A stretch of DNA of 5,391 nt from Sideroxydans sp. (lineage in GTDB: Bacteria > Pseudomonadota > Gammaproteobacteria > Burkholderiales > Gallionellaceae), in contig JAVBYP010000273.1 of assembly GCA_030823965.1 (NCBI GenBank), positions 1 through 5,391 on the forward strand, given 5' to 3'. Both the position numbers and the translations under genes were made by a program. The notes below the pieces were generated by a model, which was given only the letters and a program-made list of their open reading frames with translations, was not told where the DNA came from and ran no database searches. Below, piece by piece: positions 1 to 5,013 of this stretch. The first letter of the stretch is position 1; each line of letters begins with the position of its first letter.

Positions 1-1097
1 AGGAGCGGCAGTGAGATGCCTGCCGCCAAAGCTAGATTCAATTTGGTCGCCCAGTTCCATAATCCAAAGTACGCCCCCTCATGTTTGCCAACATGGCTGG
101 CTTTCCCAATCACTGCAGCGAGTAATGCAGGGGGTAAAGCGAGATCGGCAGCAAGTGCTGCGCCTGACAAGGTGCAGATGGCGGCGAATCCAGCGATGTC
201 TCCTGCACCTAAAAAATAGGCCCACGCGAAACTGGCGATGGCGAGCCACATCGCCAAAAGCCAAGCTTGTTTTTCACCTTTACGTTTTGCGATGGCCACC
301 CATAGCGGCATAGCTAGCGCAGCGGCCAAAAAATACAGGATCAAAAATCCGCCGGCGTATGGCGCGAGTAGCAAGCGATCTTGGGTGAAGAACAGAAACA
401 AGGTGGCGGGTATGGCTGCCGCGATGCCGTTCAACATGAATACCGCGAACAACCAGCGAAAGCTCACATTGTTCAATGGCCGTAGCAAACCTGCTAACCC
501 AGCACCTTGGTGGCGTATGGGGGCAACTCGCGGGGCGCGGCGCAACAAAAAGTAGGCAGCGATTAGTAGCGACGACACAAAGAAGGCAGACAGCATGCTG
601 ACCGAGGTGAATGTGGGTAAAGCGGCAGCGATGATGACACCGAGCAGAGCACAAACCTCACGCACCGCCGTGAGTGAAGAGCGCTGTTCGCGCGATTGGG
701 TAAGTGCCGCGCCCCAACTTTGGTAGGCGATACTGGCCAGACTGAAACCCAGATAGACCACGACAAGGCTAGCAAGAAACCATGCCATCGCCTGTATACC
801 GAAGACTGCTGGCGGATGGAACAAGGCGACGAATCCCAACACCAGCAGTGGCAGCGATAACAGGATGGCATGCGAGTAGCCTCGTTGCTGGGTGTCCAGC
901 CACAAGCCGATGAGAGGATCAACGAAGGCATCCAGCACACGTGCGAAGAGCAGGATAGCGCCTATCATCGCCAGCGACAGTCCGAGCTGACTCGCATAGA
1001 ACTGTGGCACATAGACATAGATGGGTAAAGCCACCAAGGCGAGTGGTAAGCCGAACAAGCCGTAGTGCCACAAACCACTTCGGCTCAAGGCAATCAC
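1..1097 (-). CDS. MFS transporter, GPH/MelB-like (MFS_2), 3' end beyond window
   Basis: A long minus-strand reading frame stays open from a GTG at 1097 to the left edge, giving 365 complete codons with no stop; the C-terminus is outside the window. The product is strongly hydrophobic, with many predicted membrane helices, so it is an inner-membrane transporter. Near residues 53-68 it carries R-x2-D-A-x2-D-P-x2-G-x3-D, the signature of the glycoside-pentoside-hexuronide:cation symporter family, in which the two aspartates (here D56 and D60) take part in cation binding in MelB. The GTG start is chosen because it overlaps the upstream stop (GTGA, 4 bases), has a GGGG ribosome-binding stretch at 1106-1109, and follows an in-frame TAA at 1119-1121. 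The substrate is unknown. Transporters of this type recur beside CFA-synthase/DUF1365/FAD-oxidoreductase operons, so a lipid-related or stress-related cargo is more likely than a sugar, but that is inference. Confidence 0.88.
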   Translation of the reverse strand, partial: MIALSRSGLWHYGLFGLPLALVALPIYVYVPQFYASQLGLSLAMIGAILLFARVLDAFVDPLIGLWLDTQQRGYSHAILLSLPLLVLGFVALFHPPAVFGIQAMAWFLASLVVVYLGFSLASIAYQSWGAALTQSREQRSSLTAVREVCALLGVIIAAALPTFTSVSMLSAFFVSSLLIAAYFLLRRAPRVAPIRHQGAGLAGLLRPLNNVSFRWLFAVFMLNGIAAAIPATLFLFFTQDRLLLAPYAGGFLILYFLAAALAMPLWVAIAKRKGEKQAWLLAMWLAIASFAWAYFLGAGDIAGFAAICTLSGAALAADLALPPALLAAVIGKASHVGKHEGAYFGLWNWATKLNLALAAGISLPL

Positions 1098-1630
1098 GAT
1101 GTCTGCCCCAATAGCTGCTTACGTAAGCTCGGCGCACTGGTACGTTCATCCAGCCAGATAGAAAAGAATGCGCGCGCAAATTCAGCATCTTTGATCTCTT
1201 TGAGCAACACCCCATCACGGTAGAAGCGCACACCCTGTCCAGCCTGATACACACCGCTCAAACGGGTGCCCTCTTGCACATCTGGAAACACCTGTCGCAT
1301 CAGACTCAACCACGCTGCGTGCTGATCTGGCGAACCCATATTGAGCTTGCGTATCTCATCAATGCTGGATGCAGCGATCCTTTCACCTTGAAGATCCCGC
1401 GCATACACCAACTCCAAGATGAATCGTCCATCAAGCAAGGTCGTTTCGGCACGCACTCCCTTTTCCTGCCAAAGGTAAGCCTCATACAACTTGATGCCGA
1501 ACCAACGATAGCTCCCCTTCCCTGCTAGTTGCGCCTGCCCAAGCTCTTCCTGAAAATTTGAGTCACCTGCCTGCACCGTCCCGCTGCACAGCATCAAAAG
1601 GGCGATCACGGTGGCAAGGATTCGACTCAT
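1094..1630 (-). CDS. Secreted chalcone isomerase-like protein (Chalcone_3 family)
   Basis: This 178-residue protein starts with a Sec signal peptide: Arg at residue 3, a hydrophobic core at about 4-15, and a V-Q-A cleavage site after residue 21. It is therefore probably periplasmic. The mature part matches the bacterial chalcone-isomerase-like pattern: GKGSYRWFGIKLYEAYLW at 37-54, an LELVYARDL stretch at 72-80 followed by an E-I-R-K-L segment, DVQEGTRLSGVY near 117-128, and a C-terminal AFFSIWLDERTS...LR...LLG block at 154-175. The fold is related to plant chalcone isomerase and fatty-acid-binding proteins. Bacterial members have no proven reaction, and binding of a fatty acid or an oxidised lipid is a plausible guess. 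The ATG at 1628-1630 is preferred over in-frame codons further upstream because it overlaps the preceding stop as ATGA, has TGGA at 1637-1640 six bases upstream, and puts the signal peptide at the N-terminus. Confidence 0.88.
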   Translation of the reverse strand: MSRILATVIALLMLCSGTVQAGDSNFQEELGQAQLAGKGSYRWFGIKLYEAYLWQEKGVRAETTLLDGRFILELVYARDLQGERIAASSIDEIRKLNMGSPDQHAAWLSLMRQVFPDVQEGTRLSGVYQAGQGVRFYRDGVLLKEIKDAEFARAFFSIWLDERTSAPSLRKQLLGQTS

Positions 1631-2868
1631 GCTTTTTCCAGAGTGAAATGCATGACGTTGGTGCTTCCCGCACGGAAGGCAGCCTCGCAGTAACACAAGT
1701 AGAACTCCCATGTGTGCACGAATCGTTCGTCGAAACCTTGTGCACGTACTTGTCGCAACTTCTCATGGAATGCAGTACGCCACTCGACCAGTGTGCGTGC
1801 GTAATCCAAACCAAAAGCGAACTCATCCACCACCTTCAAGCCTTGTCTTTCTGCTTGCTCACGAAACACTTGAGGGGATGGCAACATACCGCCGGGGAAG
1901 ATGTACTGCTGGATGAAATCGGTGCTACTGCGATAACGCTCGAATAGTTCATCGGCAATGACGATGGTCTGGATACAAGCTCGGCCACCTTGTTTCAAGT
2001 TGCGTGCGATGCACTCGAAGTAGGTCGGCCAGTAAGCTTCACCTACCGCCTCAAACATCTCGATCGAGGCGATAGCATCGTACTCACCATTGCAGTCGCG
2101 GTAGTCCATCAACCTCAGCTCGGTGCGCTGAGCCAGCTCCGCAGCAGCCAAGCGCCGCTCAGCGAAATTGAGTTGCTCTGTGGAGAGCGTCAGACCCGTG
2201 ACACGCACCCCTGCTTCTTGGGCTGCTACTTCCGCAAATCCACCCCAACCACATCCGATCTCCAGCACACTGTCTCCCCGTTTCAATCTCAGTTGCTCCA
2301 CGATACGGCGGTACTTGGCGAGTTGCCCCGCGTGCAGATCGTCAGTATTCGTGTGGTCGAACAAGGCACTGGAATAAGTCATCGACGGATCCAGCCATAG
2401 ACGATAAAAATCATTTCCGATGTCATAGTGCGCATGGATGTTCTTGCGACTGCCACTTCTACTGTTGCGATTGAATAGATGGCGGATCCGATACAGCAGA
2501 TTGCCCCACCATTTGCCGTATATGAGGGATTCGACCTGTTCTCGATTACGGATGAACAACTCGATCAACCCAGTCAGATTGTCGGTAGTCCAGCCGTCTG
2601 CGATGTAGGTCTCTGCAAAGCCGATGTCGCCGGACTTCATCACTGCGTCGAACATCGTCCAATCGCGTAGATGTAATGTGATGGGATAGGAGTCATCTCC
2701 AAAATGTGCCGACTGTCCATCTGGCAATTGCAAATGCAAAGCACCGTGTTTGAGTTGGCTCAATAGCTTAATAATGAATCGTACGCGGGATGGATAGCCT
2801 TGCGTATCCAGTGCATGCGATGCACGTTTGACTATGGTCTGGTTGGCTGTCAGCGTTTGAGTGTTCAT
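1627..2868 (-). CDS. Cyclopropane-fatty-acyl-phospholipid synthase family methyltransferase (UfaM/UfaA1-like)
   Basis: This 413-residue SAM-dependent enzyme is predicted to act on cis-unsaturated acyl chains of membrane phospholipids at the inner face of the cytoplasmic membrane. An N-terminal lipid-binding domain covers about residues 1-130. It is followed by the family hallmark NIHAHYDIGNDFYRLWLD (143-160), the SAM-binding loop VLEIGCGWGG (201-210), the acidic-residue motif IEMFEAVG (269-276) and QYIFPGGMLPS (321-331). Length is typical for the family. Compared with E. coli Cfa, which I aligned from memory, the glutamate of MFE (E273) and the tyrosine of YIFP (Y322) are kept, but the Cys of the YSC motif is Ser (S167) and the active-site His is Gln (Q300). 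The IQxI and FPGGxLPS wording resembles the UfaA1/UfaM/TmsB branch, whose members make methylated or methylene products rather than only cyclopropanes. The ATG overlaps the DUF1365 stop (ATGA) and has a strong GAGGAG eight bases upstream. Confidence 0.94.
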   Translation of the reverse strand: MNTQTLTANQTIVKRASHALDTQGYPSRVRFIIKLLSQLKHGALHLQLPDGQSAHFGDDSYPITLHLRDWTMFDAVMKSGDIGFAETYIADGWTTDNLTGLIELFIRNREQVESLIYGKWWGNLLYRIRHLFNRNSRSGSRKNIHAHYDIGNDFYRLWLDPSMTYSSALFDHTNTDDLHAGQLAKYRRIVEQLRLKRGDSVLEIGCGWGGFAEVAAQEAGVRVTGLTLSTEQLNFAERRLAAAELAQRTELRLMDYRDCNGEYDAIASIEMFEAVGEAYWPTYFECIARNLKQGGRACIQTIVIADELFERYRSSTDFIQQYIFPGGMLPSPQVFREQAERQGLKVVDEFAFGLDYARTLVEWRTAFHEKLRQVRAQGFDERFVHTWEFYLCYCEAAFRAGSTNVMHFTLEKA

Positions 2869-3635
2869 TTGCTTAGCTCCTCTATGGGTGGAGTGGGTTT
2901 ACGATAGAAAGGCACGCGTTTGATCCACAGCTTTAGCGCCTGCCAATGGATGCGAGCGATGACCATGAATGTCATCAGGGGATAACGTAGAAGCGCTAGC
3001 ACGATGTTTGCATCCGACAATGAACGTGAACTACCGCTGATATTGGTGAGCAGCAATGCACCTGCATCGGTGTAGTAGTCGATGCGCGCCAAGGTGTCTT
3101 CATGCGTAGCACGCTGATTCTTGATGAACTGGAAGCGATAGCTTCCCTCCACCGGGCAAAAAGGCGATACATGAAATATTTTTTGCGCACTCATTTCAGT
3201 CGCGTTCGCGATTGGCCCGCCCTCATCCAGAAGGTAGCAATGGCGCTCGCCGAAAGTGTTGCTGACTTCGCACAAGATGGCGCGCAATTCACCGTCACGG
3301 CGATGGCAGAACCAGAACGACACGGGATTGAACACATAGCCCAGCACACGGGGAAACGTCTGCAACCACACTTCGCCATCGGCATCGTGGATACCTTGCG
3401 CGTTGAGCAATGAATCGATCCATTGCAACAAAGGTTGCTTACCATCGCCGTGGTCTTTTTCGTGATGCGAGAGCAGATTGAAGCGGTTGCGTGAAAACAG
3501 TTTGGTCTGTATCGGATGATCTTCTAATTCACGCAAAGGGAGTCGCAAAAAATATACGCCATAGTTAAAACTGTTTCGCGCAGGACTCAAGCGGGAGTGA
3601 TGCACGTTGCCAAAGCAGAGTTGTGCACTAGACAT
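2865..3635 (-). CDS. DUF1365 family protein
   Basis: This is a 256-residue protein of the DUF1365 family, whose biochemical function is unknown but which is nearly always encoded next to an FAD oxidoreductase and a CFA-type synthase. Family features visible are an N-terminal G-x-V-x-H-x-R-x2-P stretch (residues 9-18), the GYVFNPVSFWF core (99-109), and EVSNTFGERHCY (123-134). A C-terminal segment at about 217-247 is rich in hydrophobic and aromatic residues, then basic, and could attach the protein to the membrane. The His often found after the first Pro of the family motif is Asn here (N21), which is a recollection of the family pattern rather than a checked alignment. The start at 3635 is chosen over an ATG 33 bases upstream because GGGAG lies six bases before it (3642-3646) and the protein then begins at the conserved region. 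It overlaps the FAD oxidoreductase by 8 bases and the methyltransferase by 4. A role helping acyl-chain modification is inferred from context. Confidence 0.92.
   Translation of the reverse strand: MSSAQLCFGNVHHSRLSPARNSFNYGVYFLRLPLRELEDHPIQTKLFSRNRFNLLSHHEKDHGDGKQPLLQWIDSLLNAQGIHDADGEVWLQTFPRVLGYVFNPVSFWFCHRRDGELRAILCEVSNTFGERHCYLLDEGGPIANATEMSAQKIFHVSPFCPVEGSYRFQFIKNQRATHEDTLARIDYYTDAGALLLTNISGSSRSLSDANIVLALLRYPLMTFMVIARIHWQALKLWIKRVPFYRKPTPPIEELSK
2877..2882 (-). promoter_or_regulatory. Strong Shine-Dalgarno for the methyltransferase
   Basis: GAGGAG on the minus strand lies eight bases upstream of the methyltransferase ATG, inside the end of the DUF1365 gene. It is the strongest ribosome-binding site in the operon, so the methyltransferase may be translated at a higher rate than its neighbours in addition to being coupled through the ATGA overlap. 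Confidence 0.7.
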
Positions 3636-4929
3636 GGCTATCTCCCAATGCCGCAATGGCACTCGCAACCGCCAAGCCTGATTTCAATCCGTCTTCATGG
3701 AAGCCAAAGCCCGTCCATGCACCTGCGAACCAAGTGTTGCGCGCACCTTGGATCTGATCCAACTCACCTTGCGCAGTGATGGCGGCAGCATCGAATACTG
3801 GATGCGCGTAGTCATAACTTGCGATCACTTTGGCAGGATCGGGCTGATCGATCGGATTCAATGAGACGATGACAGACTCTTTGAAAGGTAGCGGCTGCAG
3901 GTTGTTGATGAGGTAATGCACGCAGACCTGGGGCTCTGCACCATTCCTGCTTTGGTAGTTCCATGCCGACCACGTCTTCTTGTTTGCAGGTAAGCAGGTG
4001 GAATCTGTATGCAGCACAGCCAAGTTGGCTTGGTAGCCGATGGCAGACAATATGCGTCGCTCATCTTCCGAACCGTCTTTCAACAAGCGTAGTGATTGAT
4101 CGCTGTGCCCAGCCATCACTACATGGTCGAAATATTCATTACCGGCATCGCTCTCGACACATACCTGCTTTGTTCCCGCCTCATCGATGCGCGTCACTGC
4201 GTGTACTGCGCAGTTCAGCCTCTTGTCAGAGACGGTAGCGAGTATCTTGTCCACATAATGGCGCGCCCCACCCTTCACCGTGTGCCATTGCGGCCTGCCA
4301 TTCACTTGCAACAGCCCGTGGTTGTGGCAAAAACGTACGAAGGTCGAAAGTGGGAAAGCCATCATCTGCGCGGTAGGACATGACCATATACAACCCGCCA
4401 TCGGTAGCAGATACCAATCACGGAATTCGGCACTGTAGTCATGTGCGCTTAAGTAGTCCCCCAACGACTGGGCATGATCTTGATGTTCTGAATTTATGGC
4501 CAGCGCGGTGGTCTCTTCATTGAAGCGCAGAATGTCGCGCAACATGCGTATAAAGCGCGGATTGAACAGATTCCGACGCTGCGCGAACACGGTATCCAAG
4601 TTGCCACCCGACCATTCCAGCGTATGTTTCAACATTGGAAACTTGACCGAGAACGACATATCAGTGGCGACGGTTTCAACATCTAATTCCTGAAACAGAG
4701 CTACTAGGTTTGGGTAGGTCTTGTGATTGAAAACCAAGAAGCCCGTGTCCACGCCATAGGACACGCCACCGAGAGTCACATCAACAGTATGCGTATGGCC
4801 ACCAAAGTAGTCAGCCGCCTCGAACAAGCTTATTTGATGCCCAAGCTGTCCTAGACGATATGCGGTTGCCAGCCCGGAAATACCCGAGCCAATCACTGCG
4901 ATTTTTAAGTTTGAAGCACCATTTTTCAT
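3628..4929 (-). CDS. FAD-dependent oxidoreductase, amine-oxidase/NAD_binding_8 type (UfaO-like)
   Basis: This 433-residue flavoprotein is the first gene of the operon. A Rossmann dinucleotide-binding motif at residues 10-26 (IAVIGSGISGLATAYRL), the acidic ribose-binding E37 and the FGGHTHT stretch just after it mark the flavin-containing amine oxidase/phytoene-desaturase-like superfamily. The C-terminal FAD-contact motif lies at about 400-420 (WFAGAWTGFGFHEDGLKSGL). No signal peptide or membrane helix is obvious, so it is probably cytoplasmic or peripheral. Relatives sit beside CFA-type methyltransferases in photo-oxidative-stress operons and are thought to oxidise or desaturate the methylated acyl chain; the exact reaction here is inference. 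Three starts are possible in a row: GTG 4935, ATG 4932 and ATG 4929. ATG 4929 is preferred because AGGA at 4937-4940 then has a seven-base spacing, the same as for the divergent regulator. The choice changes only one or two residues. Confidence 0.92.
   Translation of the reverse strand: MKNGASNLKIAVIGSGISGLATAYRLGQLGHQISLFEAADYFGGHTHTVDVTLGGVSYGVDTGFLVFNHKTYPNLVALFQELDVETVATDMSFSVKFPMLKHTLEWSGGNLDTVFAQRRNLFNPRFIRMLRDILRFNEETTALAINSEHQDHAQSLGDYLSAHDYSAEFRDWYLLPMAGCIWSCPTAQMMAFPLSTFVRFCHNHGLLQVNGRPQWHTVKGGARHYVDKILATVSDKRLNCAVHAVTRIDEAGTKQVCVESDAGNEYFDHVVMAGHSDQSLRLLKDGSEDERRILSAIGYQANLAVLHTDSTCLPANKKTWSAWNYQSRNGAEPQVCVHYLINNLQPLPFKESVIVSLNPIDQPDPAKVIASYDYAHPVFDAAAITAQGELDQIQGARNTWFAGAWTGFGFHEDGLKSGLAVASAIAALGDSHV
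3642..3646 (-). promoter_or_regulatory. Shine-Dalgarno that decides the DUF1365 start
   Basis: GGGAG on the minus strand lies six bases before the ATG at 3633-3635, within the last codons of the FAD oxidoreductase. It favours this start over the in-frame ATG at 3668, which would add eleven residues without family resemblance. Confidence 0.65.
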
Positions 4930-4939
4930 CATCACGTCC

Positions 4940-4969
4940 TAGACAAATATCAGTTTGTGGAGCGAGAAT
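4940..4969 (+). promoter_or_regulatory. Weak candidate promoter for the MerR-family gene
   Basis: TAGACA at 4940-4945 matches the -35 consensus at five of six positions. GAGAAT at 4964-4969 follows after 18 bases and matches the -10 consensus at four of six, but lacks the important first T. If real, its -10 box would overlap the -10 box of the divergent operon promoter, so the two could compete for polymerase. The evidence is thin, and the gene could instead be read from a start inside the oxidoreductase gene. Confidence 0.2.
4943..4958. promoter_or_regulatory. Second candidate operator dyad ACAAA-N6-TTTGT
   Basis: ACAAA at 4943-4947 and TTTGT at 4954-4958 are exact reverse complements separated by six bases. 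The dyad lies between the predicted operon transcription start and the oxidoreductase start codon, and covers part of the weak candidate -35 box of the regulator gene. With the dyad at 4986-5011 it shares the GACAAAT wording, since GACAAATAT occurs at both 4942-4950 and 5005-5013, which suggests two related binding sites. Confidence 0.35.
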
Positions 4970-4994
4970 AGGCTAAATCTGTTTTAATTGTCAA
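4965..4994 (-). promoter_or_regulatory. Putative sigma70-type promoter of the five-gene operon
   Basis: On the minus strand a perfect -35 hexamer TTGACA (4994-4989) is followed after 18 bases by TATTCT (4970-4965), which matches the -10 consensus at four of six positions. Transcription would begin near 4958, about 29 bases before the preferred ATG at 4929. It is the only convincing promoter pair in the intergenic region for this direction. The -35 element lies inside a dyad and one of the AAATCTGT repeats, so a bound regulator would block or remodel it. Confidence 0.5.
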
Positions 4995-5000
4995 ATCTGT
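4974..5000 (-). repeat. Three ACA-led units at 9-bp spacing, including a direct repeat AAATCTGT
   Basis: On the minus strand the units ACAGATTTG (5000-4992), ACAATTAAA (4991-4983) and ACAGATTTA (4982-4974) follow each other head to tail. On the plus strand this appears as AAATCTGT at 4975-4982 and again at 4993-5000, 18 bases apart. The block spans the -35 hexamer and most of the promoter spacer. Tandem ACA-containing half-sites are a feature I associate with CarH-type operators, but those are spaced about 11 bp, so the fit is imperfect and the low complexity of AT-rich DNA could produce it. Confidence 0.35.
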
Positions 5001-5011
5001 CTAGGACAAAT
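4986..5011. promoter_or_regulatory. Candidate operator dyad TTGTC-N12-GACAA over the operon -35 box
   Basis: TTGTC at 4988-4992 and GACAA at 5005-5009 are exact reverse complements separated by 12 bases; extending two bases outward on each side keeps the symmetry with one mismatch. A dyad of this size and spacing is typical of operators for dimeric MerR-type regulators, and it overlaps the -35 hexamer of the operon (4989-4994), where a repressor would act. The match to any specific known operator is not established. Confidence 0.4.
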
Positions 5012-5013
5012 AT

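Larger units (their letters stand above)
4936..5007. repeat. Perfect 10-bp inverted repeat flanking the divergent intergenic region
   Basis: GTCCTAGACA at 4936-4945 and its exact reverse complement TGTCTAGGAC at 4998-5007 face each other across 52 bases. Each arm holds the AGGA Shine-Dalgarno sequence of the gene it borders, and the two arms sit at the same seven-base distance from the preferred start codons. Part of the symmetry is explained by the shared ribosome-binding sequence, but the arms extend well beyond AGGA. They could therefore be paired regulator half-sites, letting a protein control both transcripts at their translation start regions or by looping. Confidence 0.6.

Noticed and set aside
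238..555. Plus-strand open frame of 105 codons, with similar ones at 11-313 and 16-219
   Set aside because: They lie opposite the transporter gene, give low-complexity basic or scrambled products, and have no family resemblance; the minus-strand transporter explains the region.
280..1254. Minus-strand open frames at 280-654, 563-940 and 919-1254
   Set aside because: They are in a different frame from the continuous 365-codon transporter frame and the chalcone-isomerase-like gene, and their Cys/Arg/Ser-rich products look like frame shadows.
1604..1618. Cys15 of the chalcone-isomerase-like protein as a lipoprotein lipobox
   Set aside because: The residues before the Cys are L-M-L, and a lipobox needs a small residue (G/A/S) just before Cys; the V-Q-A site fits ordinary signal peptidase better.
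1631..1711. Upstream extension of the chalcone-isomerase-like protein by 27 residues
   Set aside because: It would overlap the methyltransferase by 85 bases and bury the signal peptide; the ATGA overlap start at 1630 has a ribosome-binding site.
1558..2400. Plus-strand open frames of 129 and 136 codons (1558-1947 and 1990-2400)
   Set aside because: They are antisense to the well-supported methyltransferase and chalcone-isomerase-like genes, with no recognisable domain and no good ribosome-binding context.
3963..4383. Plus-strand open frames within the oxidoreductase gene
   Set aside because: They are antisense shadows of a gene whose N- and C-terminal FAD motifs are both intact.
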